DNA from: Hyphomonadaceae bacterium ML37
Lineage (GTDB): Bacteria; Pseudomonadota; Alphaproteobacteria; Caulobacterales; Maricaulaceae
Reading direction: 5' to 3'
Assembly (NCBI GenBank): GCA_027627685.1
Contig: CP091241.1
Coordinates: 1,737,191 to 1,801,190, forward strand
Length of the DNA stretch: 64,000 nt
The translations under genes were made by a program, and so were the position numbers. The notes under the pieces were generated by a model. It saw nothing but the letters and a program-made list of their open reading frames with translations, ran no database searches and was not told where the DNA came from. Each line of letters begins with the position of its first letter. The stretch's first letter is position 1. Below, piece after piece: positions 1 through 7,553 of the stretch.

Positions 1-409
1 GGACCGCTATCTGCACACGCCCATGCGCTATCCGTGCAATTACGGCTTCACGCCTCACACCCTGTCCCTGGATGGCGATCCCATCGACGTGATGGTGCTG
101 GGCCAGACCGAGCTGGTTCCGGGCTGCGTCATGCGCGCCCGGCCTATCGGCGTGCTGGTCATGGAGGACGAGAGCGGTCAGGACGAGAAGATCCTCGCCG
201 TGCCCCACTCCAAGCTGACCCCTCTGTATGAAGAGATGAAAACCTATACAGACGTGCACCAGGCCCAGATCGCGCGCATCACTCACTTCTTCGAGCACTA
301 CAAGGATCTCGAACCGCGCAAATGGGTGAAGGTCCAGGGCTGGTACGGCGTGGAGCGCGCACGCGAGATGATCCTGGACTCCATCGAACGGGCCAAGACC
401 GCAGATTGA
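1..409 (+). CDS. ppa: Inorganic pyrophosphatase, 5' end outside the window
   Basis: Family I soluble inorganic pyrophosphatase, a cytoplasmic enzyme that hydrolyses the pyrophosphate released by biosynthesis. The frame is open from base 2, so the N-terminus lies upstream of the window and about 135 C-terminal residues are visible. They open with DRYLHTPMRYPCNYGF, a typical family I core, followed by the acidic metal-binding cluster DGDPIDVMV (DxDxxD). The protein ends in the usual helical tail (HYKDLEPRKWVKVQGWYG). The internal ATG at base 23 is not the true start, because the conserved block runs upstream of it. The stop is TGA at 407-409. The next gene begins about 100 bases downstream on the same strand, with no clear terminator between them. 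Confidence 0.95.
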   Translation, partial: DRYLHTPMRYPCNYGFTPHTLSLDGDPIDVMVLGQTELVPGCVMRARPIGVLVMEDESGQDEKILAVPHSKLTPLYEEMKTYTDVHQAQIARITHFFEHYKDLEPRKWVKVQGWYGVERAREMILDSIERAKTAD

Positions 410-506
410 GCAGGTCTGCCGGGGGCGGTGCTGAAACCCGCCCTCGCCTCGCTGGCGTCTGCGTGGTGTGATCACACCCGTGACAAGCGACGCGAGGAGA
501 CGGTTG

Positions 507-1355
507 ATGAAGCGTATGATCGAGACGCCTGTGGACACCCTGCCGGGCGATCCGCTGGAGGCCTATTTCAATCCCGATTTTATGAACTCGCCCACGGCGC
601 GGCCGCTGCGCATTCTGGCTGAATATCTTCAGCCCAAGGAGCGCTTCGAACAGCGCGAGATCAACGACACCATCCTGTTCTTCGGATCAGCGCGCATCCT
701 GCCCGCCGATGTGGCGCAGGCGCGCCTGGACGCGGCGCAGGCTGACGGCGGCGAGGAGGCGGTGAAGCTGGCCCAGCGCGCCGTGAGGATGTCGCGCTAT
801 TACGAAGACGCGCGCGAGCTGGCCAAACGGCTGACCCACTGGTCGCTCAATCTCGAGCCGTGCGGCGGGCGGCGCTTTGTCGTGTGCACCGGCGCCGGGC
901 CCGGCATCATGGAAGCGGCCAATCGCGGCGCCATGGAGGCGGGCGGCGAGACCGTGGGCCTGGGCATCACCCTGCCCATGGAGGAAGCCAATAACCCGTA
1001 TGTGACGCCGGACCTCAATTTCGAATTCCACTACTTCTTCACGCGCAAATTCTGGTTCCTCTATCCCGCCAAGGCGCTGGTGCTCATGCCCGGCGGGTTC
1101 GGCACGCTGGACGAATTGTTTGAGACGCTGACCCTCCTGCAGACGAAAAAGATGAAAAAGCGCCTGCCCGTGGTGCTGTTCGGGACGGAATACTGGGACA
1201 AGGTGCTCAATCTGGAGGCTCTGGTGGAGTTCGGCGCCATCAACGCCGCCGACCTCGACCTCATCCACCGCACCGACAGCGTGGACGACGCCTACACCTA
1301 CATCGTCGACGAGCTGTGCGAATACGCCCTGCCCAACCCGGGACCGGGGATGTGA
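507..1355 (+). CDS. LOG family nucleotide-binding protein (lysine-decarboxylase-like fold)
   Basis: Rossmann-fold protein of the LOG (TIGR00730-like) family. Short members release free bases from nucleoside monophosphates; the exact substrate of this longer type is not known to me. The family phosphate-binding signature PGGFGTLDE is present, as is the glycine-rich block CTGAGPGIMEAANRGA that precedes it. I place the start at ATG 507, which has GAGGAGA (494-500) six bases upstream. An in-frame GTG at 468 would add 13 residues but lacks a ribosome site. The protein would be 282 residues, longer than plant-type LOG proteins (about 200) because of an N-terminal helical extension, as seen in many bacterial homologues. 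Nothing in the neighbourhood suggests a pathway. Confidence 0.85.
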   Translation: MKRMIETPVDTLPGDPLEAYFNPDFMNSPTARPLRILAEYLQPKERFEQREINDTILFFGSARILPADVAQARLDAAQADGGEEAVKLAQRAVRMSRYYEDARELAKRLTHWSLNLEPCGGRRFVVCTGAGPGIMEAANRGAMEAGGETVGLGITLPMEEANNPYVTPDLNFEFHYFFTRKFWFLYPAKALVLMPGGFGTLDELFETLTLLQTKKMKKRLPVVLFGTEYWDKVLNLEALVEFGAINAADLDLIHRTDSVDDAYTYIVDELCEYALPNPGPGM

Positions 1356-1450
1356 GTTCTGTCCCCGGGGGCGTTCGCCTCAAGCCAGATTCTGATTGCG
1401 ATCCGGCCACTCTGCCCTGATGGTGATGCTCACCATGCGGGGGCGGGGCC

Positions 1451-2173
1451 ATGATCCTTCAGAATCTCTCCAGAGCGATCCGTGAACAGAATTACTACGC
1501 GGTGGCGCTGGAGTTCGTCATCGTCATCGCCGGCGTGGTGATCGGCTTTCAGATTCAGGCCTGGAACGAGGGCCGGTCGGACCGGGCGGATGAAAGCCGG
1601 TACCTTTTGCAGGTCGGTGCGGACCTCGCCCATGATTTGAGCCGGGTGGACCATTTTCTGGAGCTCTACGCCTCGCAGACCGCAGCGGCGCGGCGGGTGA
1701 TCGGCTATCACGAGACACAGGGCGGCGTGGATCTGGCCGCCTATTACGGCGACGTGATCGCGGTCTTGTATTTTGAGGAGCATGTCCCGCGGTACGGATC
1801 GCTCGACGCGCTTCTGGGCTCGGGCGACGTGGCCCTTCTCAGAGACCAGCGGATCATCACCCAGCTGCTTGAAATCAGTCTGCGTTATGAGGAGATCGCC
1901 AAGCTCCAGGCGCATAAGTATGACGATGTGCGCGAGTTCCTCTACGCCACCTATGGCGACACCCTGGACTAAGCCGCCGGGATCGACGCCTGGCTGGGTA
2001 ATCCGCCCCCGGTGCTGGCGCCGGAGGTGGTCGATCTGTCACGCGGCGATATGCGGATCAGGAACGGCCTCACCGTGGTGATCTTCAACAATAATCTGCT
2101 GATCGAGAAACTGCAGGCGATCCGCGCGATGATCGTCGAGGCGCAGGGGATCGTCGCAGAGGGGCGGTCATGA
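1451..2173 (+). pseudogene. DUF6090-like membrane protein, paralogue 1, interrupted by an in-frame TAA
   Basis: First member of a tandem family of membrane-anchored proteins running to base 7271. Residues 1-38 are the conserved anchor: a basic N-terminus (SRAIREQN), one hydrophobic helix (about 17-36) and QAWN. The second family block, LLGSGDVALLRDQRI, is also present. An ochre codon at 1970-1972 stops translation after 173 residues, yet the same frame stays open for 66 more codons to TGA at 2171-2173. That gives 240 codons, the normal size for its paralogues (241-259 residues), and the downstream part (LTVVIFNNNLLIEKL) looks like a genuine C-terminal helix. One substitution from CAA or GAA would create the stop, so this is a recent nonsense allele, a sequence error or a truncated protein. 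No function is known for the family. Confidence 0.75.
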
Positions 2174-2228
2174 GCGAGGCCGCACCAGTCCACAAATCAT
2201 GGATCACGCCTGAACCCGGAGAGGGCCG

Positions 2229-2777
2229 ATGACCCTTGAATCGATCTATTATATCGGCCAGACGATCGCTGTTTTCGCCATTCTGTTCTCGCTGATCGCC
2301 CTCTGGGTCCAGCGCCGGCAGACCTACAGCGTGGAGAAATCAAACGCGCAGCGCCAGTTGCTGGACGGCTGCCGGGCCTTCTTCTGGAGCCTGAGCCATG
2401 ACCGGGCGCTGTTTGAGGACGTTCGCTTCTGTCTTCACCGATACGGCGAGGCGGATGATTTTCAAAAACAGCGCTTTTCAGGCTGGGCGTTCGACATCCT
2501 GATGATGACCGAGCAGGTCTTCTATCAGCACCGCGAAAACCTCATCAATGAAGCGCAATTCAACGGCTTCACCACCGGCATGATCATGGTGATCAACACG
2601 CCCGGCGGCCGGGTGTGGTGGGACGAAGCCCGGCAGCTGATCAGCGCGGACTTCTCGAAATTTCTCCACGAACGATACGAGCGCGACGGGGCAAGCGTGC
2701 CCCGCTGGGACGAGATTCAATCCCACCTGCGGCTCCCGTCCGGGCATGACACAGGAATTGAAGGGGCCGCGCCATGA
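2229..2777 (+). CDS. Single-pass membrane protein of unknown function inside the DUF6090-like array
   Basis: A 182-residue protein not related to its neighbours. It has one N-terminal transmembrane helix (about residues 7-27, YIGQTIAVFAILFSLIALWV) followed by Arg/Gln-rich sequence (QRRQTYSVEK), suggesting the rest is cytoplasmic. The soluble part is predicted helical and rich in Trp and Phe, with a conserved-looking block NTPGGRVWWDEARQ. I recognise the general pattern of hypothetical proteins common in marine proteobacteria but no characterised family. GGAGAGG (2219-2225) lies just upstream of ATG 2229. Its stop overlaps the next start in an ATGA tetranucleotide (2774-2777), so it is translationally coupled to paralogue 2 and belongs to the same transcript. 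Its predicted topology is opposite to that of the paralogues. Confidence 0.8.
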   Translation: MTLESIYYIGQTIAVFAILFSLIALWVQRRQTYSVEKSNAQRQLLDGCRAFFWSLSHDRALFEDVRFCLHRYGEADDFQKQRFSGWAFDILMMTEQVFYQHRENLINEAQFNGFTTGMIMVINTPGGRVWWDEARQLISADFSKFLHERYERDGASVPRWDEIQSHLRLPSGHDTGIEGAAP

Positions 2778-3499
2778 TTCTTCGCCGCCTTTCCAAACAT
2801 GTGAAGGATCAGAACTGGTTCGCCGTGGCGCTGGATTTTCTGATTGTCGTGCTCGGTGTGTTCGCCGGTCTGCAAGTATCGAACTGGAATGAAGCGCGTC
2901 AGGATCGCAACCAGGCCGCCGCCTTGCTGGAACGTCTTGAGAGCGATTTCCGGGAAACACGCGCGCTCGCGATCGAACAGAATCGTGGATACTATAGCAA
3001 TACGGTCAAGCTCAATGAATTGTTAAATCGCATTGAAGACGAGCAAGACGCGATCTCTGATGCAGAAGCGGGCCGGTTGTTGAACGACGCAATGTTCTTT
3101 CGTTTGCCTCAGGCGACGCCGATCAGCTTTCAGGAAATGCTCTCCGCCGGACGGTTGGAGCTTTTGCGTGATGCGCAACTCAGAGTGACGCTGCGCGAGT
3201 ACGCCGACACGTCGAGGACCATTGTGAATGCCGCCGACCTTATCGCAACAGACTATGTGGTTATTGTTCGCGAACTGACCCCCTATTTCACCACCATCCG
3301 GTCACCAAATGAAAGCAGCTCACAGGCTGTTTCCGACATTGGCGCGCTGAATGTGGCGGCGCTGCGCGAGGACCCTCAGGCGCGTGCGCTCGTAACCCAG
3401 ATGTTCTTGGGACATGCCAATATGCAATCGCTGACCGAAGGTCAGATTGCATCAATCGACGATGTCCTCGAGGCTCTCCAAGCGTCTGGGGGACGTTGA
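2774..3499 (+). CDS. DUF6090-like membrane protein, paralogue 2
   Basis: A 241-residue member of the tandem family. The N-terminal anchor (MILRRLSKHVKDQNWF, then a helix near 17-36 ending in QVSNWN) is recognisable but more diverged than in paralogues 4-7. The second family block is FQEMLSAGRLELLRDAQLR. The region between is helical and charged, with no cysteine. By the positive-inside rule the N-terminus is cytoplasmic and the large helical domain lies in the periplasm. The start overlaps the upstream stop (ATGA, 2774-2777), and AAGGGG lies about eight bases upstream. The stop overlaps the next start as TGATG at 3497-3501. Base composition in the middle of this gene is a little lower in GC than in its neighbours. 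The role is unknown. Confidence 0.8.
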   Translation: MILRRLSKHVKDQNWFAVALDFLIVVLGVFAGLQVSNWNEARQDRNQAAALLERLESDFRETRALAIEQNRGYYSNTVKLNELLNRIEDEQDAISDAEAGRLLNDAMFFRLPQATPISFQEMLSAGRLELLRDAQLRVTLREYADTSRTIVNAADLIATDYVVIVRELTPYFTTIRSPNESSSQAVSDIGALNVAALREDPQARALVTQMFLGHANMQSLTEGQIASIDDVLEALQASGGR

Positions 3500-4236
3500 T
3501 GATCCTGCGCCGCCTCGCCACCGCCTTCCGCAAGCAGGACTGGTTCACCGTCGCGGTGGAAACGCTAATCGTGGTGTTTGGAGTGTTTATCGGTCTGCAA
3601 GTCGCCAACTGGAATTCGGCGCGTATCGATCGCGAGTTGGAGCGGGCTTATCTTTTGCGCTTGCATGAGGAAGTCTCGGTCACGATGGCGCAGCAGGAGA
3701 GCGAGCGCGCTGACGTGATGGCGAGATCAAGACGACTGGAAGAGGTTTCAGTCTATTTTGAAGCCTTTGGCACGCCGCAGGCCCTTGCCATGGAGCCCGT
3801 TGGCGATCACTGCGCAGCCGTTGTCGCCTCGCATATCTTTAGCGGAGACGTCTCGCTTCCTCCGACGATCAGTGAGCTGATTTCGACAGGCCGCATCCTG
3901 CTCGTCTCTGATGAGGCGCTGCGGATGCAGATCGTCCGGTTTTCCCAGACCATCGAGGAGTATGGGCAGCTGCGCCATGACATCCAGGTCGACCGGCTGG
4001 TTCTCGCCCGCAAGTATCCTCAGTTCATTCGGTTGGCTCGCGGAGGGTGGACAGAAAGCACCTGCGACTTTCCGGCGATGGCGCAATCTGCGGCCTTTGT
4101 GAACGACTTTCTGGACAATTCACCCCGCTTTTACGCCTACGCGGCGGAAGCCATTCAGGGCCGGCATGACTTGCACCAGCAGATGAAAACGGCGCTTGAA
4201 GAAGAACTGGGTCTGACAACTGGGGCTGCGCCATGA
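3499..4236 (+). CDS. DUF6090-like membrane protein, paralogue 3
   Basis: A 245-residue member of the family. The start is ATG 3499 and not the TTG one codon earlier, because all paralogues begin M-I-L and the TGATG overlap with the previous stop fits coupled translation. The anchor reads MILRRLATAFRKQDWF with a membrane helix at about 17-36, ending QVANWNSAR. The second block is ISELISTGRILLVSDEALR (about 124-142). Two cysteines, near residues 105 and 189, lie in the predicted periplasmic domain and could form a disulfide. The middle of the protein shares little obvious sequence with the other copies. The stop overlaps the next ATG (4233-4236). Confidence 0.8.
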   Translation: MILRRLATAFRKQDWFTVAVETLIVVFGVFIGLQVANWNSARIDRELERAYLLRLHEEVSVTMAQQESERADVMARSRRLEEVSVYFEAFGTPQALAMEPVGDHCAAVVASHIFSGDVSLPPTISELISTGRILLVSDEALRMQIVRFSQTIEEYGQLRHDIQVDRLVLARKYPQFIRLARGGWTESTCDFPAMAQSAAFVNDFLDNSPRFYAYAAEAIQGRHDLHQQMKTALEEELGLTTGAAP

Positions 4237-4997
4237 TCCTCGACAATCTCACGCGCGCCTTCAAAACCCAGAACTGGCTCGCCGTGGCGACCGAGTTCGT
4301 CATTGTCATCGCCGGCGTGGTGATCGGGTTTCAGATCAATGCGTGGGCTGAAGGGCGCAGTGATCGCGCGGCCGAGCAGGCCATTCTTTTGCAGCTGCAT
4401 GACGACTTCGCCGAATTGCGCGCGACCGAGGAGGCCTATCTCGCCCGCGCCGCGCAGCAACAGCGCCTGTCGGCGCTCTGGATCAGCGCGCTTGAGGGTC
4501 CTGAACCGCCCGGCATGGCGGGGCTGCGTCAGATCGTGCTGGACTTTTATGAGGCCGAGGATCCCGAACGCCGGGCCGTGCTCGAGCGCGGCCCGCTCCA
4601 CAATATCTTCACCGATCCCATTGGCGGGGAAAGACAGCCCGCCGCGTCGGTCGTTTTTCAGCAATTGGTGGCGAGCGGTGATCTGCGGCTGCTTCGCTCA
4701 CAGCGCCTGCGCGCCGCGCTCACGCGCCGCGAACTGCAGCGGGAGCAGTCGGTTACAGCGCTCGATCGCAACAGGACCGCCAGTGGATTTCCCATGGCTG
4801 AAGTGTTTCTTGAACCCGTCTTCCAGGCAGGCTCGCCCGATCCGGTCGCGACTCTCAACGCCGCCATGGCCCGGCCCGAGTTCGCCGCCGGGCTGAGAAC
4901 CTTCGTCGGCGTGAAGACCTATAACGAACAATGGTATCGTTTTACCTACGAGGAGACCCTGGCGGTCCTGGCCGTTCTTGAAGAGGAGTCGCCGTGA
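4233..4997 (+). CDS. DUF6090-like membrane protein, paralogue 4
   Basis: A 254-residue member of the family. The anchor is MILDNLTRAFKTQNWLAVAT, continuing into a helix with FVIVIAGVVIGFQINAW that is nearly identical to paralogues 1 and 5-7. The second block is FQQLVASGDLRLLRSQRLR. The segment between them is longer than in the siblings and contains an extra stretch around ERGPLHNIFTDPIGGERQP. There are no cysteines. The start overlaps the previous stop (ATGA) and the stop overlaps the next start (TGATG, 4995-4999). The intervening domain is predicted to be helical and periplasmic. The family has no known biochemical activity. Confidence 0.8.
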   Translation: MILDNLTRAFKTQNWLAVATEFVIVIAGVVIGFQINAWAEGRSDRAAEQAILLQLHDDFAELRATEEAYLARAAQQQRLSALWISALEGPEPPGMAGLRQIVLDFYEAEDPERRAVLERGPLHNIFTDPIGGERQPAASVVFQQLVASGDLRLLRSQRLRAALTRRELQREQSVTALDRNRTASGFPMAEVFLEPVFQAGSPDPVATLNAAMARPEFAAGLRTFVGVKTYNEQWYRFTYEETLAVLAVLEEESP

Positions 4998-5110
4998 TGA
5001 TCCTCACCCGCCTCTCCCACGCCATCCGCACCCAGAACTGGTTCGCCGTGGTGCTGGAATTCGTCATCGTCATCGCCGGTGTAGTGATCGGTTTTCAGGT
5101 GACGGCGTGG
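4997..5110 (+). repeat. Recurring 114-bp 5' gene module (copies at 1451, 4233, 4997, 5767, 6492)
   Basis: The first 38 codons of each DUF6090-like gene form a direct DNA repeat that recurs roughly every 750 bases. Copies at 4997-5110, 5767-5880 and 6492-6605 are nearly identical. Those at 4233-4346 and 1451-1564 are close, and those at 2774 and 3499 are diverged. Identity drops sharply after codon 38, at the end of the membrane anchor. The coordinates given are those of one representative copy. Confidence 0.75.
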
Positions 5111-5770
5111 AGCGCAAGACAGGCCGACCTGCAGCGCGGGCAGCTCTATCTCGACCGGCTCGCGGCCGACCTTGAGGAAAATCTCATCCGCACCCGAAAC
5201 GATATTCAGTTTCGAACCGATGTGCGCAATCTCGGCCTTGACGCTGCCGCGTTCGCAGCCGGCGAGCAGATTCCGGACTCCGCCTGGCACGTCGTGGTGA
5301 GCTATTTCAACGCCAGCCAGTCGGGGAGTTCCTACCCCGTGCACGCGACATTCGACGAGCTGATTTTCAATGGCGATCTGGGTCTGATCCGCGACATCAC
5401 GCTGCGCAGCCAGCTAACCAGCTATTACACGACGGGAAACATCGCGCAGATCACCGACGCCCAGCCGGCTTTTCGCGAACAGGTCCGAATGATCATCCCG
5501 ACCTGGATGCAGGACCATATCTGGGTGCATTGCTACCGCTCCGGGGACCAGGATGGTGGACAAACGGTCGTTGAGTGTTCCGCCCCGCCAACGCGACAGG
5601 AAGACATCGCGGAAATCGCCGATGCGCTTCTGGCCAATGACTCGTTGACCGGGCATCTGCGTTTCTGGCTGTCCACCCAATACGCAGCCCTGACCATCCA
5701 CGTTGATAACGAAAGACGCGTTCTGGCGCTTCTGGAGGACGTCCTTGCGGCTCGGGAAAGCGCACCATGA
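4997..5770 (+). CDS. DUF6090-like membrane protein, paralogue 5
   Basis: A 257-residue member of the family. ATG 4997 is preferred over the GTG at 4994 because it matches the family start M-I-L and overlaps the previous stop. GAGGAG lies eight bases upstream. The first 38 codons are almost identical in DNA to those of paralogues 6 and 7. The second block, FDELIFNGDLGLIRDITLR, lies at about residues 119-137. Cysteines at about 179 and 194 (WVHCYRSGDQ and VVECSAPP) may pair in the periplasm; paralogue 7 also has one at 179. The stop overlaps the next start (5767-5770, ATGA). Confidence 0.8.
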   Translation: MILTRLSHAIRTQNWFAVVLEFVIVIAGVVIGFQVTAWSARQADLQRGQLYLDRLAADLEENLIRTRNDIQFRTDVRNLGLDAAAFAAGEQIPDSAWHVVVSYFNASQSGSSYPVHATFDELIFNGDLGLIRDITLRSQLTSYYTTGNIAQITDAQPAFREQVRMIIPTWMQDHIWVHCYRSGDQDGGQTVVECSAPPTRQEDIAEIADALLANDSLTGHLRFWLSTQYAALTIHVDNERRVLALLEDVLAARESAP

Positions 5771-6495
5771 TCCTCGCCCGCCTCACCCGCGCCATCTGCC
5801 AGCAGAACTGGTTCGCCGTGGCGCTCGAATTCGTCATCGTCATCGCCGGTGTAGTGATCGGTTTTCAGGTCACGGCGTGGAATGCGGAGCGTCAGGATCA
5901 TGCGCGCGAAGGGCTCATCCTTTGCCGGCTGGCGAGAGATTTTGACCAGATCGAAGCCGACGTGCGCCAGCACCTGGCCGATGCGCAGACCTCTCAGGCC
6001 GCGGCCGAGGCGATCGTCGCGGCGGCACAGGCCGGTCTGACGCCCGAAATACTCGACGGGCTGGATATCGACCGGGCGCTGGCCCTGCGTGTGGCCCCGG
6101 CCGGCTCGCCAACATACGCCCAACTCGTTTCCAGCGGCGACATGGCGCTGATCCGCTCAGAGGCCGTGCGCGAGGCGCTGATCGCTTATCACGAGCAGCT
6201 GTCGCGATTTCAGCGTTCCGGCGATTCACTCGCGACGATCCTTTACGGATCGGGAGCCCGGGTGTTCGACATAAGAGGGCTGACGTCCCAAAGCATAGCC
6301 GCCTTGCCCGAGACGATTCAGGCCGACGTACTCAACCGGCTCGCCGATCCGGACGTTTATACGGCTGCGCGCGGAGTGGCCTACGCGAACATGGTTAATT
6401 TCGACTGGAAGACGACCCTCGTCGAGGACGTGGCGTGGGTGAATACCGAGCTGGCGGCCTATGGCGCCGGCTGTGCCAACGAGGCCGCCCCATGA
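5767..6495 (+). CDS. DUF6090-like membrane protein, paralogue 6
   Basis: A 242-residue member of the family. Its anchor, MILARLTRAICQQNWFAVAL with a helix ending QVTAWNAER, shares long identical DNA stretches with paralogue 5 (for example across 5821-5868). The second block is YAQLVSSGDMALIRSEAVR. The domain after the anchor is alanine- and glutamine-rich (about 55-100) and probably forms a long helix. Cysteines are at position 11, just after the membrane helix and near the C-terminus (GAGCANEAAP), a pattern different from paralogues 3, 5 and 7. The stop overlaps the next start (6492-6495, ATGA). Confidence 0.8.
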   Translation: MILARLTRAICQQNWFAVALEFVIVIAGVVIGFQVTAWNAERQDHAREGLILCRLARDFDQIEADVRQHLADAQTSQAAAEAIVAAAQAGLTPEILDGLDIDRALALRVAPAGSPTYAQLVSSGDMALIRSEAVREALIAYHEQLSRFQRSGDSLATILYGSGARVFDIRGLTSQSIAALPETIQADVLNRLADPDVYTAARGVAYANMVNFDWKTTLVEDVAWVNTELAAYGAGCANEAAP

Positions 6496-7271
6496 TCCTC
6501 GCCCGTCTCACCCGCGCCATCCGCGCGCAGAACTGGTTCGCCGTGGCGCTGGAATTCATCATCGTCATTGCAGGCGTGGTGATCGGTTTTCAGGTCACGG
6601 CATGGAATTCCGATCGCGAAGCGTCTGCGCGCGCTGAGATTCTGACCAGCCAGTTGATCGCGGATTTGCGCGGCGAGCAATGGCGGGTGGACGGCGTCAG
6701 CATTTACTATTCGCAGGTGGCCGACAACGCCCAGCGAGCCATTGATGCGCTGGAAGGCCGCAGGGATGTGGATGATGAAACGCTGGTGATCGAAGCCTTC
6801 CGCGCGACCCAGATTTTCAGCTTTCCGGTCATTCGCGCCACCTATGAAGAAATGGTGGCGACCGGAACCATTGATCTGATTTCCGATGAAGCGCTGATGA
6901 CCGCCGCCGTGGAATATTATGAAACCGGGCAGGACGAAATGAGCTTCCTGGACCGCGAGCGGGCCTACCGGCGGGCCTTTTTCCGCCTCTCCGACCGCGC
7001 GCTCTATGAAGCCCTGGTCGCCAACTGTGCCGAGCCGCTGACGCTGACCATCGGGGATTATGCCGCCTTGCCGGACATTCTCGACTTTGCGTGCGAGATC
7101 GACGGCCAGGACAGCGCAATTGCGCAGATGGCGCAGCGCCTGCGCGCCAGCGAAGACTTGCTGCCCCTGTTGCGCCAGCGCGCGGTCGAGACCTCACTCG
7201 AGAGCCAGAGTCAAACCTACTGGCGCCAGATGTTCGAGCGCATCCTCCCGCCCACGCAGACTCCGCAGTGA
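6492..7271 (+). CDS. DUF6090-like membrane protein, paralogue 7 (last of the array)
   Basis: A 259-residue member of the family. ATG 6492 is chosen because it gives the family N-terminus MILARLTRAIRAQNWF and overlaps the previous stop. An in-frame start at 6435 would sit inside paralogue 6 and add 19 residues that no sibling has. GAGG lies about seven bases upstream. The second block is YEEMVATGTIDLISDEALM at about 118-136. Cysteines are at about 179 and 201. The gene ends in PPTQTPQ and is followed by 119 bases to the opposing tRNA-Glu, where I see no convincing terminator. Like its siblings it is predicted to have one cytoplasm-to-periplasm membrane helix and a helical outer domain. Confidence 0.8.
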   Translation: MILARLTRAIRAQNWFAVALEFIIVIAGVVIGFQVTAWNSDREASARAEILTSQLIADLRGEQWRVDGVSIYYSQVADNAQRAIDALEGRRDVDDETLVIEAFRATQIFSFPVIRATYEEMVATGTIDLISDEALMTAAVEYYETGQDEMSFLDRERAYRRAFFRLSDRALYEALVANCAEPLTLTIGDYAALPDILDFACEIDGQDSAIAQMAQRLRASEDLLPLLRQRAVETSLESQSQTYWRQMFERILPPTQTPQ

Positions 7272-7390
7272 TCGTGGCTCGCCCCGGCCGCGCCTTTTGC
7301 GATCACAACAGGTGCAACCCAGTCGCACAGGCCGCCGCAAGCGGGACCGCTGCGGCTACAATCAGATCAAATTGCGATGGAAACCGCGCG

Positions 7391-7465
7391 TGGCAGGCCC
7401 TAGGGGAATCGAACCCCTCTTTCCAGGTTGAAAACCTGGCGTCCTAACCGATAGACGAAGGGCCC
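7391..7465 (-). tRNA. tRNA-Glu (anticodon UUC)
   Basis: Read on the minus strand, the sequence folds as a 75-base cloverleaf with CCA encoded. The acceptor GGGCCCT pairs with AGGGCCT (first pair G-U), the D stem is GTCT/GGAC, the anticodon stem is CCAGG/CCTGG with loop TTTTCAA (TTC at positions 34-36), and the T arm is AGGGG-TTCGATT-CCCCT. It lies between the end of the membrane-protein array and recJ. Confidence 0.95.
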
Positions 7466-7553
7466 GCGAACGCGTGGAGCGTCGATATATCCGCCCCCTC
7501 CCCCTTATGCAAGCGCCGCGCGGGGAGTTTCTTCACATCGCGCTGCGCACCGG

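Noticed and set aside
1451-7271. Reading the membrane-protein array as a toxin-immunity or polymorphic-effector locus
   Set aside because: No toxin domain, export signal for a toxin or immunity-type pairing was found, and the copies all have the same architecture.
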